Assembly: GCF_002198715.1 (NCBI RefSeq)
Contig: NZ_MWLK01000006.1
Location: 124,001-188,000 of the forward strand
DNA: 64,000 nucleotides
Reading direction: 5' to 3'
From: Rhodomicrobium sp. R_RK_3
GTDB taxonomy: Bacteria > Pseudomonadota > Alphaproteobacteria > Rhizobiales > Rhodomicrobiaceae
Of the stretch, positions 26,677 to 35,701 are shown piece after piece (positions within the stretch are counted from its first letter, which is position 1; every line of letters begins with the position of its first letter). The translations under genes and the position numbers were made by a program. The notes beneath the pieces are model-generated. The model was not told the origin of the DNA and did not search any database. It saw only the letters and a program-made list of their open reading frames with translations.

Positions 26677-26827
26677 TCCAGTAACACCCGATCGAGTCGC
26701 TCGCGCTCCGAACCGTCGGATGCGACCGCGTGCGCTACCCATCCCCATCGTGGCGCACCGCATTGGCGCGCTCCCCAGGAAGCGCTTGACTCCCTGGATC
26801 TGCCTTTGTATTTAACCAGCTCGCTAA

Positions 26828-26843
26828 TTAACCAATAGGTATA
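26828..26843. promoter_or_regulatory. imperfect dyad TTAACC-AATA-GGTATA, candidate operator
   Basis: It lies 26 bp before the SRPBCC gene and overlaps a TATA-rich promoter-like stretch. Many SRPBCC (AHSA1) genes are controlled by a neighbouring ArsR-type repressor that binds such dyads. No ArsR gene is adjacent here, so the assignment is inference. A second TTAACCA lies 16 bp upstream in the same direction. Confidence 0.3.
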
Positions 26844-26868
26844 TAACGCGCCGTTAGAGGAATCCCGC

Positions 26869-27336
26869 ATGACCGAAAGATCCGCCTCGCACGCCACCTT
26901 CGTCATCGAGCGGCGCTTCACCGCCTCGCCCGCGCAAGTTTTCGCCGCCTGGGCCGATCCGGTCGCCAAGAAACGCTGGTTCGGCGGCGATGCCGGCTGG
27001 GAGGAGCGCCATTACGAGCTGGATTTCCGCGTCGGCGGGCGCGAGTACAATTCCGCCCGGCGCACCGGCGGCCAGCGGCATATCTACGAGGCGCGCTATC
27101 AGGATATCATCCCCGATACCCGCATTATCGCCACTTACGACCTGCATCTGGATGCGACGCGCATTTCCGTCTCGCTGATGACGGTCGAGTTCAAGCCGGA
27201 CGGAACGGGCACGCGGCTGGTCTTTACCGAGCAGGGCGTCTTTCTCGACGGCCACGACATTGCCGACCAGCGCCAGATGGGCACCGAGTGGCTGCTCGAC
27301 GCCCTCGCCGCCGACCTGGAACGCAATGCGGGCTGA
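26869..27336 (+). CDS. SRPBCC/AHSA1 family protein
   Basis: 155 residues of the activator-of-Hsp90-ATPase-like START fold: it opens FVIERRFTASPAQVFAAWADP, continues KKRWFGGDAGW and LDFRVGGREY, and ends with the C-terminal helix TEWLLDALAADLERNAG. Small bacterial members bind unknown hydrophobic ligands. It is followed 23 bp later by a GST gene in the same direction, a pairing that is common for this family, so the two probably share a transcript. Confidence 0.9.
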   Translation: MTERSASHATFVIERRFTASPAQVFAAWADPVAKKRWFGGDAGWEERHYELDFRVGGREYNSARRTGGQRHIYEARYQDIIPDTRIIATYDLHLDATRISVSLMTVEFKPDGTGTRLVFTEQGVFLDGHDIADQRQMGTEWLLDALAADLERNAG

Positions 27337-27359
27337 GCCCGCCAAATCGGAGAGCCGCC

Positions 27360-28007
27360 ATGCCGCTCACGCTATACTATCATCCGCTGGCCTCGTATTG
27401 CCATAAGGTGCTGATCGCGCTCTATGAAAACGAGACGCCGTTCACGCCGCACCTCGTCGATCTCGGCGACCCGGAGGCCCGCGCCAAATTCGCGGCGCTC
27501 TGGCCGCTCGCCAAGATGCCGGTGCTCCGCGACGAGGCGAAGGACCGGACGGTGCCGGAATCCTCGATCATCATCGAATATCTGGAGCAGCATTATCCCG
27601 GCCCCGCCCCGCTGATCCCGGCCGACCCCGATCTGGCCCGCCACGCCCGCTTCGGCGACCGCTTCTTCGACATCTATGTCCATACGCCGATGCAGAAGGT
27701 GGTCGAGGACCGGCTGCGCCCGGAGGGGCGGAAAGACCCGCATGGCGTCGAACAGGCGATGGCGGCGCTGCGGCAGGCCTATGGCATGATCGACCGGCAG
27801 ATGGCGGCGAGCCGATGGGCGATGGGCGAGAGCTTCAGCATGGCCGATTGCGCCGCCGCGCCGGCTCTGTTCTACGCCGACAAGCTGCTGCCGCTCGGCG
27901 GCCATCCTAATGCCGCCGCCTATTTCGAGCGGCTGCGCCAGCGGCCCTCCTTCGCCCGCGTCCTGCGGGAGGCCGAGCCGTATTTCGCGATGTTCCCGCA
28001 AGCATAG
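27360..28007 (+). CDS. glutathione S-transferase family protein
   Basis: 215 residues. The N-terminal thioredoxin fold reads LTLYYHPLASYCHKVLIALYE, with KMPVLRD holding the cis-Pro and PESSIIIEYLEQ the glutathione-binding Glu-Ser pair. The helical C-domain has GESFSMADCAAAPALFY. CGGAGAG lies 5-10 nt before ATG 27360. It follows the SRPBCC gene and probably detoxifies small electrophiles; the substrate is not known. Confidence 0.92.
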   Translation: MPLTLYYHPLASYCHKVLIALYENETPFTPHLVDLGDPEARAKFAALWPLAKMPVLRDEAKDRTVPESSIIIEYLEQHYPGPAPLIPADPDLARHARFGDRFFDIYVHTPMQKVVEDRLRPEGRKDPHGVEQAMAALRQAYGMIDRQMAASRWAMGESFSMADCAAAPALFYADKLLPLGGHPNAAAYFERLRQRPSFARVLREAEPYFAMFPQA

Positions 28008-28018
28008 GCGCGCGGCCG

Positions 28019-28222
28019 TCAGAACCTGCCGATCAGCCATAGGATGACCGACAGCACCAGGCTGATCAGCAGGCTGGTGACGATCGGCAAATAGAGCCGG
28101 AAATTTTCGCGTTCGATGACGATGTCACCGGGGAGGCGGCCTAGGCCGAGCCTCCCCGCATAGCCCCAGAGCAGCCCCGCGACGATCAGCACGATGCCGG
28201 CAATAATCAGGGCCTTTCCCAT
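28019..28222 (-). CDS. DUF2905 family small membrane protein
   Basis: 67 residues. Two membrane segments (ALIIAGIVLIVAGLLWGYAG and IVTSLLISLVLSVILWLIG) flank the conserved LGRLPGDIVIERENFRLYLP, which is the DUF2905 signature. Function unknown. GAGGGAG lies 9 nt before the ATG. The gene converges on the GST gene, 11 bp away, and is divergent from arginase. Confidence 0.9.
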   Translation of the reverse strand: MGKALIIAGIVLIVAGLLWGYAGRLGLGRLPGDIVIERENFRLYLPIVTSLLISLVLSVILWLIGRF

Positions 28223-28351
28223 GGCAGGCACTCCCTCGGCGCCGGATCGGCTGTGGAGAAAGCCCGCGGCGGCATGCGCCGGCAGGCTCGCCACGCCATA
28301 AATTGCGCCATATATAAGCATAATTCCGCAATATCTGGAGGCTTGGCTAAT

Positions 28352-29296
28352 ATGATCCTGCGCCGCATCGGCATTCTCGGGGCACCGGTCGAGACCGGCG
28401 CTACCCAGCGCGGCGCGGCGATGGGCCCGGCCGCCTTCCGCACCGCCGAACTGGCGGAGGCGCTGACCGCGCTCGGCCATGAGGTCAAGGATTTCGGCGA
28501 CGCCGCGCCCGACCGGCTCGAAGGCTTTCGCCCCGGCATCACCCGGATGCTGAATTTCGAGCAATCCGCCGCCTGGGCGCGCGCCTTGCGGCGGCAGACC
28601 ATCGCCATCCAGGAAGCGGGCTGGATGCCGCTCTGCCTCGGCGGCGATCATTCGATCTCGATGGGCATCGGCGCGGGCCTTGCCGAATTCGCTGCCTCGC
28701 GCGAGCGCGAGCAATTCCTGCTCTGGCTCGACGCCCATCCCGATTTCAACACCATGCAGACCTCCGTCAGCGGCAATATGCACGGCGTGCCGGTGGCTTT
28801 TCTATGCGGCCTGCCCGGCTTCGACGCGCTGCTCGGCCGCCCGCTGGAGACGCCGCTCAACCCGCATAACGTCATGATGATCGGCATCCGCTCCATCGAT
28901 CCGCCGGAGCGCGAGCTGCTGATGCGGCACGGGCCGACCGTGCACGACATGCGCGCCATCGACGAGCACGGCATGGCCCGTCTCTTGGCGCCGTTCCTGG
29001 AGCGCATCGCCAAGCGCAACGGCCTTTTGCATGTCAGCCTCGATGTCGATTTCCTCGATCCGGACGTCGCGCCGGGCGTCGGCACCACGGTTCCCGGCGG
29101 CGCCACCGTGCGCGAGGCGCATCTGGTCATGGAGATGCTGCACGATAGCGGCCTCGTCAGCTCGCTGGAGCTGGCCGAGCTCAATCCCTTCCTCGACGAG
29201 CGCGGCCGCACCGCCACCTTGATGACCGATCTCGCCGCCAGCCTGTTCGGCCGACGCACCATGGACCGCCCGACGCGGAGCCAATGGGTGGGCTGA
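28352..29296 (+). CDS. rocF: arginase
   Basis: 314 residues, ureohydrolase family; arginase converts L-arginine to ornithine and urea. Mn-binding motifs are [12 protein letters not shown] (about residue 95), [11 protein letters not shown] (about 125) and [17 protein letters not shown] (about 230). The N-terminus [19 protein letters not shown] is typical of arginase rather than agmatinase. DAHPDFN replaces the usual DAHGDIN-type sequence but keeps the Asp/His ligands. ATG 28352 is preceded by GGAG at 11 nt. Confidence 0.92.
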   Translation: MILRRIGILGAPVETGATQRGAAMGPAAFRTAELAEALTALGHEVKDFGDAAPDRLEGFRPGITRMLNFEQSAAWARALRRQTIAIQEAGWMPLCLGGDHSISMGIGAGLAEFAASREREQFLLWLDAHPDFNTMQTSVSGNMHGVPVAFLCGLPGFDALLGRPLETPLNPHNVMMIGIRSIDPPERELLMRHGPTVHDMRAIDEHGMARLLAPFLERIAKRNGLLHVSLDVDFLDPDVAPGVGTTVPGGATVREAHLVMEMLHDSGLVSSLELAELNPFLDERGRTATLMTDLAASLFGRRTMDRPTRSQWVG

Positions 29297-29371
29297 TCGG
29301 GGCCGGCCGCAACCGAGCGGCCCTTCCCTGGGGACCGGCAGGCCAGCGCCCGCCGGTTGCCGGTTCCTCGC

Positions 29372-30706
29372 TTACGGCGTCAGCCGCACCGTCGGGGTGA
29401 AGGGCAGATCGGTCTGCGGCGTCTTCAGCGCCAGCAACTGGGCCAGCAAGCTGATGATCCGCTTGGTATTCTCCGCGCCCTCGGCGGGGACGCAGTAATG
29501 CTTGCCGAAATCCTCGACCTCCGTGAAGCAGGGCACCGAGCCGCCCTCGACGATGGTCAGCACGCGGGAATCCTCCTTGCCGGTGCCGTCCAGCCGGACG
29601 CGGTCCATGGCGCCCTCGGCCAAGATCCGGCCGAGGAACTGATAGATGCCGTAGGTCGAGCGCGTCGAGATCTCATAATATTGCTTGGCGCCGGAGAATT
29701 TTTGCGGCGCCGCCTCGCCACCCGGACGCAGCGACCGGGGCGTATAATCCTGCGCCGGCGACGGCGCCGATTGAACGATCAGGCGATTGACCGAAAGGCC
29801 CTCGGAGGCAGCGGACTTACCGCGCCGGCCTTCGCCGTCCTCGGACTTCGGCCAGGGCGTCTTGCCGCAAATCGGATTGAGCCCTTGCGCCAGCGGTCCG
29901 CGCGGGCGCTTGCGCACCCCTTCGAGGACTTCGCGTCTTGCCCGGTCGGCCAGCACCGGATCGAAGCACGGCCGGCCTTCGGTCTTGGGGACGCTGCGCG
30001 GCCGCCCATCCGAACCCGGCTGCTGCTTCTCGACGACGCGCGTCTCGACGCGGAAGCCGGTGTCGATGGCCGCATCGACATAATCGACGAAGCACCAGCG
30101 ATGCGCCCCGAGCGTCTCGCAGGATTTCTCCTCCGACGGCTCGTTGCGGAACTCGACGGTCTTCGAGCCCTGCGTCACGCGGACCGCATCGGCGAACAGC
30201 CAGAACAGCAGCTCGCGCGGATAGCCCTGGCGCTCGAAGAAATTCAGCGTCACGTCGTCAACGGGCGTCAGCAGCGCGCTGTAGAAATCCTTGTTCTCCA
30301 GGATGGCGATGTCGAAATTGCTGTTCGCCGCGACGCTGCCGTTCAACGTGCTGTTGCCGAGCGTCACCTGCCGCTGGTTCGGTACCTTGTCCGGCCCGAT
30401 CAGGAAGGACGGCAGGCCGACGCCCAGGCTGGTCGAAGTGGTGCCGCCGATCTTGGAGAAGGCCACGAAATTCAGCGGCTCGGCCTTGGAGGCGCGCACG
30501 ATGTTCAAAAGGATGGCCTGATTGCGGGCTGCGTCGGTGCTGCGGTTGATGGTGTCGTAGCGGCCATCGACGGTCGAATCGGTGAAGGCGCAGGCGGCGA
30601 GCGGCAGGCAGATCAGCAGGCCGGCAAATTTGGCGAAGGCGCGGTTCAAACTGCGCCCGAAGGCTCCGCGCCGCAAATCGGCGAACGAAACGGATAAAGC
30701 AGACAT
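29372..30706 (-). CDS. conserved lipoprotein of unknown function
   Basis: 444 residues. An N-terminal basic segment and hydrophobic run end in a lipobox (LPLAAC, Cys near residue 40). The opening mature sequence, [20 protein letters not shown] and [20 protein letters not shown], is a recognisable alphaproteobacterial pattern with no assigned function. Four Cys and conserved ends ([40 protein letters not shown]) suggest a folded periplasmic or outer-membrane-associated protein. ATG 30706 follows GGGGGAG by about 8 nt. The upstream 553-bp gap implies its own promoter. Confidence 0.7.
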   Translation of the reverse strand: MSALSVSFADLRRGAFGRSLNRAFAKFAGLLICLPLAACAFTDSTVDGRYDTINRSTDAARNQAILLNIVRASKAEPLNFVAFSKIGGTTSTSLGVGLPSFLIGPDKVPNQRQVTLGNSTLNGSVAANSNFDIAILENKDFYSALLTPVDDVTLNFFERQGYPRELLFWLFADAVRVTQGSKTVEFRNEPSEEKSCETLGAHRWCFVDYVDAAIDTGFRVETRVVEKQQPGSDGRPRSVPKTEGRPCFDPVLADRARREVLEGVRKRPRGPLAQGLNPICGKTPWPKSEDGEGRRGKSAASEGLSVNRLIVQSAPSPAQDYTPRSLRPGGEAAPQKFSGAKQYYEISTRSTYGIYQFLGRILAEGAMDRVRLDGTGKEDSRVLTIVEGGSVPCFTEVEDFGKHYCVPAEGAENTKRIISLLAQLLALKTPQTDLPFTPTVRLTP

Positions 30707-31259
30707 AAAACACACTCCCCCAAACGTGCTTTCTGCGGGGGGAGCGGCCGGTGCCGCACACCGAACGCAACTGCCAACGGAAACCGAAATCCCATCCGTC
30801 GCCCAAAGTCCCCCGCCGGGAATTTATCGCAAGAGTCCGGCGCGGACCATAATGCAATCGCGCACGGGCGAAAAAGCAGGCGGGTTTGCCAATAAGAGTG
30901 GCAAATCGGGTACGACACTCAGAGCGTGCAAAGAACAGAGGGGGAACTATTCTTGTGATGATCGTCATAGAATATCAATGACTTGCGGCAGACAATTCAA
31001 TACATAGCTGCGGAGGCTGGACACAAGACGGCAAGCGGCGTCAGCCTTGCCTAGACCGAAATTTCCGCCTTGTGCGGCGCCGCAACGCAGATCTGCGCAA
31101 TCAACATGACGCGCCCAAGTGCTCTGTACAACTCAGCCGACGCCACGTATCAAATGCATCAAGCATTTGTCGCACCGCACCATCGGCCGCGCCGAGATGC
31201 GCCTCAATCAGGCGATCCGAAACCGGGCAATGACACCCGAATTCTGAAAGACCCTACGC
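30707..31259. other. long intergenic region (553 bp) between divergent genes
   Basis: No supported gene. The middle (30830-31020) is AT-richer than the surroundings. It must hold divergent promoters for the unknown lipoprotein gene and the DEAD-box helicase, and a long 5' leader of the helicase is plausible; helicase leaders often carry cold-regulation elements, but no specific structure is proven here. Weak candidate ribosome site only (AAAGACC) before ATG 31260. Confidence 0.5.
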
Positions 31260-33098
31260 ATGACAGAGTTCGACGGCATCGTTCCGGCGCTTGGCCAGGC
31301 GCTCAGCAAACGCGGCTATGCCGAACTGACGCCGGTGCAGCGCGCGGTGCTCGCCCCCGAGCTGACCGGCAAGGACGCGCTGGTCTCGGCGCAGACCGGC
31401 TCCGGCAAGACCGTCGCTTTCGGCCTGGCGCTCGCGCCCGGCCTCCTGGACGGGGCCGAGCGCTTCACGCATGGCGGCGCGCCGCTCGCCCTCGTGATCG
31501 CCCCGACGCGGGAGCTTGCCTTGCAGGTCAAGCGCGAGCTGGAATGGCTGTATGAGCCGACCGGCGCGACCATTGCCTCCTGCGTCGGCGGCATGGATAT
31601 GCGCGGCGAACGCCGGGCGCTGGAACGGGGCGCGCATATCGTCGTCGGCACGCCGGGCCGCCTGCGCGACCACATCACCCGCAATTCGCTCGACGTCTCC
31701 GAGCTGAAGGCCGTGGTGCTTGACGAGGCCGACGAAATGCTCGATCTCGGCTTCCGCGAAGACCTGGAATTCATCCTGGAGGCAACGCCGACCGAGCGGC
31801 GCACGCTGATGTTCTCCGCCACAGTGCCGCGCTCGATCGTCGATCTCGCCAAGCGATATCAGCGCGACGCCGTGCGCATCACCGCCGCCGGCGAGCAGAA
31901 GCAGCATCTGGACATCGAATATCGCGCCCTGCTGGTCGCATCGCACGAGAAGGAAAATGCGATCGTCAACGTGCTGCGCTATTTCGAGGCGAAGACCGCC
32001 CTCGTCTTCTGCGCGACGCGCGCTGCCGTCAGCCATATGACGGCGCGGTTCAGCAATCGCGGCTTTTCGGTGGTGGCGCTGTCGGGCGAACTCAGCCAGT
32101 CCGAGCGAACCCACGCGCTGCAGGCGATGCGCGACGGCCGCGCCCGCGTCTGCATCGCCACCGATGTCGCCGCGCGCGGCATCGATCTGCCCAATCTGGA
32201 ACTGGTCATCCACGCCGACCTGCCGACCAATCGCGAGGCGCTGCTGCACCGCAGCGGGCGGACGGGCCGCGCCGGCCGCAAGGGCGTCAGCGTGCTGATC
32301 GTGCCGCAAAGCGCGCGCAAACGCGCCGAACGCCTGCTGATGAGTGCCGGCATCAATGCCAATTGGGCCAAGCCGCCTTCCGCCGACGACGTCATCCGCC
32401 GCGACGACGAGCGCATCCTGGCCGATCCGGCCTTGACCGAGCCGCTGAAGGAGGACGAGACCGCCTTCGTGCAGGAATTGCTGGCACGGCACGGGGCCGA
32501 GCAGGTCGCCGCCGCCTTCGTGCGCCGCTACCGGGCGGGGCAATCGGCGCCGGAGGATCTGCTGGATGTCGCGCCGGCGCCGCGGTCGGCGGCCGAGCCG
32601 AGGAAGCCCCAGCGCACCGAATTCGGCGACAGCGTCTGGGTCTCGATCTCGGTCGGGCGCAAGCAGAATGCGGAGCCGCGTTGGCTTTTGCCGATGCTGT
32701 GCGGCGCGGGCAAGATCACCAAGCGCGACATCGGCGCGATCAAGATCCAGCCCGACGAGACCCATGTCCAACTCGCGGCGGACAGCGTCGACCGCTTCTT
32801 CGCCGCCATCGGCCCGAGCCGCACGCTGGAGAACAGCATCAAGGTCAAGCGCATGGATTCCGCGCCGGAGCAGACCGAGGACGGACGCGGGCGTCCTCCA
32901 CATTCTGGCAAGTCCTTCGCCGACCGGAAGGCTGGTCCGCCGCGCGGCAAGCTGGAAGGCGCAAAGCGCAAGTTAGGGCATCAGCCGGATGCGGCCACCC
33001 GCCCCGGCGCCGGAGATGACGGCAAGCCGCGCAAGAAGATGAATCCATCCAAGGCGCGCCGGGCCGCCGCCCGCGCTCGGCCTGCGGCGGGCGGGTAA
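31260..33098 (+). CDS. DEAD-box RNA helicase of the DbpA type
   Basis: 612 residues. Motifs in order: Q motif VQRAV..., motif I AQTGSGKT (about residue 43), GTPGR, motif II DEAD (about 157), SAT, then in domain 2 ATDVAARGID and HRSGRTGRAGR (about 330). The C-terminal DbpA-type RNA-binding domain runs from about 455 to 530 (VWVSISVGRKQNAEPRWLLP, KRDIGAIKIQPDETHVQLA). A basic Lys/Arg-rich tail follows. DbpA acts on 23S rRNA in large-subunit assembly, so ribosome biogenesis is the likely job. Confidence 0.92.
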   Translation: MTEFDGIVPALGQALSKRGYAELTPVQRAVLAPELTGKDALVSAQTGSGKTVAFGLALAPGLLDGAERFTHGGAPLALVIAPTRELALQVKRELEWLYEPTGATIASCVGGMDMRGERRALERGAHIVVGTPGRLRDHITRNSLDVSELKAVVLDEADEMLDLGFREDLEFILEATPTERRTLMFSATVPRSIVDLAKRYQRDAVRITAAGEQKQHLDIEYRALLVASHEKENAIVNVLRYFEAKTALVFCATRAAVSHMTARFSNRGFSVVALSGELSQSERTHALQAMRDGRARVCIATDVAARGIDLPNLELVIHADLPTNREALLHRSGRTGRAGRKGVSVLIVPQSARKRAERLLMSAGINANWAKPPSADDVIRRDDERILADPALTEPLKEDETAFVQELLARHGAEQVAAAFVRRYRAGQSAPEDLLDVAPAPRSAAEPRKPQRTEFGDSVWVSISVGRKQNAEPRWLLPMLCGAGKITKRDIGAIKIQPDETHVQLAADSVDRFFAAIGPSRTLENSIKVKRMDSAPEQTEDGRGRPPHSGKSFADRKAGPPRGKLEGAKRKLGHQPDAATRPGAGDDGKPRKKMNPSKARRAAARARPAAGG

Positions 33099-33110
33099 TC
33101 AATTAAACGC

Positions 33111-33212
33111 AATCCTCGCGAAGGCGGGGATCCAGTATTCACGAAGCCGGAATTGGCTTGCTGCCTGACCTCTGGCGCTGCGGCGTACTGGATCCCCGCC
33201 TTCGCGGGGATT
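33111..33212. repeat. palindromic intergenic repeat, family A copy 2
   Basis: 102-bp element just after the helicase gene. The left arm CCTCGCGAAGGCGGGGATCC and the right arm GGATCCCCGCCTTCGCGGGG are near-perfect inverted repeats, extending to about 26 bp. The right arm matches copy 1 at 8611-8718 (TACTGGATCCCCGC...CGCGGGGAT). The two middles differ. Confidence 0.85.
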
Positions 33213-33304
33213 TCGAAATATCTCTTTGTATTGAGCTGGGTCCGCTGCTGTTGAATTGTGCGACATGCCGGGCGCGGTTCGCCATTTCTGATCCGCGCGA
33301 TGGC

Positions 33305-34726
33305 CTAGTTCGCGACCCTTAGCACCAGCACCCAATCCCCATCGCCGGCCGCATTCTGCCCAGGCGGCGTGAAACTCTTACGCCCCCCCGACGTCTCGAC
33401 CGATCCCCCCGCATCCGTCTCCTTGCCGCTCGACGGATCGATCCAGCGCGCCGAGACCACCTTGCCGTCAAACTTACCGAGATCTATCGAAATCTCGCGC
33501 GCCGTCGGCAAATAGACTAACGCTAGCTTCCGGTCCGCCGTCAGCGCGCCTACGGCTTGCTCCATGCCCTCCGCTCGGCCCGCAACGACCAGCGTGCCGT
33601 CCAGATCCGGCCGCAGCTCCCACCAGGGCACGCCCTGGAACAGGTTCACCAGATGCGTCATGCTCTGCGCGCCCTGGCTGCCGAGCGCGTGCCACCAGTC
33701 GGTCGGGGCGGGGAAGAGGCCGGGATGGCCGAAATGCCAGATCGGATTGTTGCCGAACACCTGCCCCGACGCGCCGCATAACAGCGCCGAATAAGCATGC
33801 TGCCGCACACGCTGGGGACCGGCATCGTGCTCGTCCTCATAGGTGCTCTCGATGAGGAAGGCCGGACGCCCGCCGGGCTCCCGGTAAGCCTCGGCGGCGC
33901 GCTGGCAGACCGGCTGATAGGTGTAGAGGGTGGTCAGGTCGAGCCAGGGCGAGCCGCGCCAAAATTCCGGCACGACGGTCTCCGGCCCATTATGCGCGGT
34001 GTGCAATTGCTGGGGCGCAGCGGCTTTCAGCCCGGCGGCGACGGCGCCGACCAGCGCCTTGTCGGGCGGGTCGTAATCGCCGCCATTGACCCAGATGATA
34101 TTGTCATACCCGGCATAGCGACGGCCGAGAAATTCGCCGTAGCCGCGCATCGCGTCGGGACCGGCCTTCGCCATGCTCCGCCACCAGCCCTGGTCGTCGC
34201 CGGAAAAGCCGATATAGGCCGGGGTCAGCAGCACCATGAAGCCCATCGCGCGGGCGCGGCCCAGCACCCAGTCGGCGTGGCGGAAATAAGCCTCGTTCGG
34301 CTTGGTGAAATCGCCCGGCTCGGTGAAGGGCGCGTCGCCATTGGCGTTGCTCGGCGCCTTGCGGGCGAATTGATGCTCGATGAGGTTGACGAGCAGCGTG
34401 TTGAAGCCGCGCGCGTGCCGGTCGGCCAAATAAATGTCGACCTCGGCGCGGGTCAGATCGGCGATCAGCGACCAGGCGGCGTCGCCCTGGATCAGGAACG
34501 GGGCGCCGCCCGCATCGACGAGATACCGCTTGCCCGCCTCGACCTTGAGCGGAAAAGCGGCGGCCGGCCTCGGATCGGCCAGGACGAGGCCGGAGCTTCG
34601 CGCACCGCGCCCCGGCAGGTGAGCCAGCATCGCGGTGACGGCGACGGCGCTCGCCGCGATCAGCGCGAGCAAGGCGAGGGCGGCGAGCGGCCTGCGTCGC
34701 GGGAGGCGGCGAAAAAACCGGGCCAT
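33305..34726 (-). CDS. DUF4038 (apiosidase-like) glycoside hydrolase, membrane-anchored
   Basis: 473 residues. An N-terminal basic membrane anchor (RRPLAALALLALIAASAVAV) precedes a TIM-barrel-type domain that starts YLVDAGGAPFLIQGDAAWSL, the DUF4038 signature, with HARGFNTLLVNLIEHQFA, VNGGDYDP and PAFLIESTYEDEHDAG. A C-terminal beta domain follows (LVYLPTAREISIDLG). Relatives in GH140 cut apiose side chains of plant cell-wall polymers; the substrate here is unproven. ATG 34726 is used; an upstream ATG at 34834 would add an odd Arg-rich leader. Confidence 0.83.
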   Translation of the reverse strand: MARFFRRLPRRRPLAALALLALIAASAVAVTAMLAHLPGRGARSSGLVLADPRPAAAFPLKVEAGKRYLVDAGGAPFLIQGDAAWSLIADLTRAEVDIYLADRHARGFNTLLVNLIEHQFARKAPSNANGDAPFTEPGDFTKPNEAYFRHADWVLGRARAMGFMVLLTPAYIGFSGDDQGWWRSMAKAGPDAMRGYGEFLGRRYAGYDNIIWVNGGDYDPPDKALVGAVAAGLKAAAPQQLHTAHNGPETVVPEFWRGSPWLDLTTLYTYQPVCQRAAEAYREPGGRPAFLIESTYEDEHDAGPQRVRQHAYSALLCGASGQVFGNNPIWHFGHPGLFPAPTDWWHALGSQGAQSMTHLVNLFQGVPWWELRPDLDGTLVVAGRAEGMEQAVGALTADRKLALVYLPTAREISIDLGKFDGKVVSARWIDPSSGKETDAGGSVETSGGRKSFTPPGQNAAGDGDWVLVLRVAN

Positions 34727-35213
34727 GGGCTTGCACGCTCCAAAAATCCGCGAAACCGGCCGGGGTCCGCAACCTCGTCCGGCCCCGCGATTCGATAGCG
34801 CGGATGCGCGCCGCCGCCAAGTGACGTTCGCCACCTTTGCCCGCTTGACGCGCGCACCATCGTCAAGACGTAGCTCCGCACAAAAATGCCCCGCCCTCCG
34901 GTCATGACACCGGAAAGCGAGGCACGGGCCAGGCTAAATCCTGACTAGAACAGCGGTGATGGCGCAGAAGGCCAGCGCGACGCTCACGAGCGTGATGGTT
35001 TTGGCGCGCGAGAACGGCGCTTCCAGGAAGCCGACATAGAGCATGCCGGCGCGCTGGCGGAAACTGTCGAGGATCGGCTCGTGGGCCTAAAGTCCAAGCC
35101 GGCGCGCCTGGCGCGGGGGCCTGTTGGTGGAGCCGTCCGGCCCAGCAACGCGCGCCCTTTGCGGCCAAAAGAAACACTGCCCAAATTTCGCATTATTGCT
35201 TAGTATTTAGCGC
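34727..35213. other. intergenic region with gene remnants (487 bp)
   Basis: No full gene. It holds a short minus-strand frame (34934-35044) that looks like a real C-terminal membrane tail, and a small inverted repeat CCGGT...ACCGG near 34900-34915. The region 35080-35160 is GC-rich without a clear frame. A promoter for the DUF2946 gene probably lies in the AT-rich 35160-35213. Confidence 0.4.
34934..35044 (-). pseudogene. 36-residue membrane peptide or C-terminal gene remnant
   Basis: The frame reads MLYVGFLEAPFSRAKTIT then a hydrophobic segment VSVALAFCAITAVLV before TAG. It stays open upstream to a TAG at about 35087-35089, giving DSFRQRAG before the Met. The amino-acid pattern is coding-like but there is no ribosome site before the ATG, so it is more likely the leftover 3' end of a lost membrane-protein gene than an intact small gene. 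Confidence 0.35.
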
Positions 35214-35606
35214 ATGATGATTGGGCTAAATCCGCGTCGCATGGCATTCGGAGCGCTGGCCGCATGGCTCGGCGTGTTCGTCGTGCTGCTGCGCGCTGTG
35301 ATCGCGCCGGGCGTGATGCCCGATCCGGCCGCCGCCGCGCGGGGCGAGTTCAAACTCGTGCTTTGCAGCTCCGGCGACAGCCGCTCGCTGCCCGCCGATC
35401 CGAGCGACGACCAAAACGCGGATCATCGACACGCTGCCACGCTCTGCCCCTATTCCGCGCTTGGCCATCTGGCGACCGCCGCCGATCATGCCCTCCCGGC
35501 AGGCGAACAATTCGCGCCCGCCCTGGCCACGCGCGCCGGTCAGGACGCCGCCCTGCCCTTCCGTCTCGACGCGCACAGCGCCCGGGCACCCCCGTATTTC
35601 TCCTGA
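35214..35606 (+). CDS. DUF2946 family protein
   Basis: 130 residues. A hydrophobic N-terminal segment (FGALAAWLGVFVVLLRAVIA) is followed by EFKLVLCSSGDS and the His/Asp-rich stretch DDQNADHRHAATLCPYSAL, which are the DUF2946 hallmarks with paired Cys. Members are found next to copper-handling and TonB-type genes. Here it heads a set with a PCu(A)C chaperone, YcnI and CopC-CopD, supporting a role in periplasmic copper. Confidence 0.82.
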   Translation: MMIGLNPRRMAFGALAAWLGVFVVLLRAVIAPGVMPDPAAAARGEFKLVLCSSGDSRSLPADPSDDQNADHRHAATLCPYSALGHLATAADHALPAGEQFAPALATRAGQDAALPFRLDAHSARAPPYFS

Positions 35607-35701
35607 GACTTCTGCCCATGCTTATGCCCGCTGCCTTCGGGCCGGACACATAAGCCGGGCGCACATCATTCGATACGCCAAAGCCCTCAGGAGCTTAAAC
35701 C

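Noticed and set aside
31070-31555. Plus-strand frame upstream of and into the DEAD-box helicase
   Set aside because: Shifted relative to the helicase frame and Arg/Ala-rich after 31260; the helicase has a complete motif set.
33099-33335. Minus-strand frame ending EYWIPAFAR
   Set aside because: This is the translation of the family A palindromic repeat, a known source of false genes.
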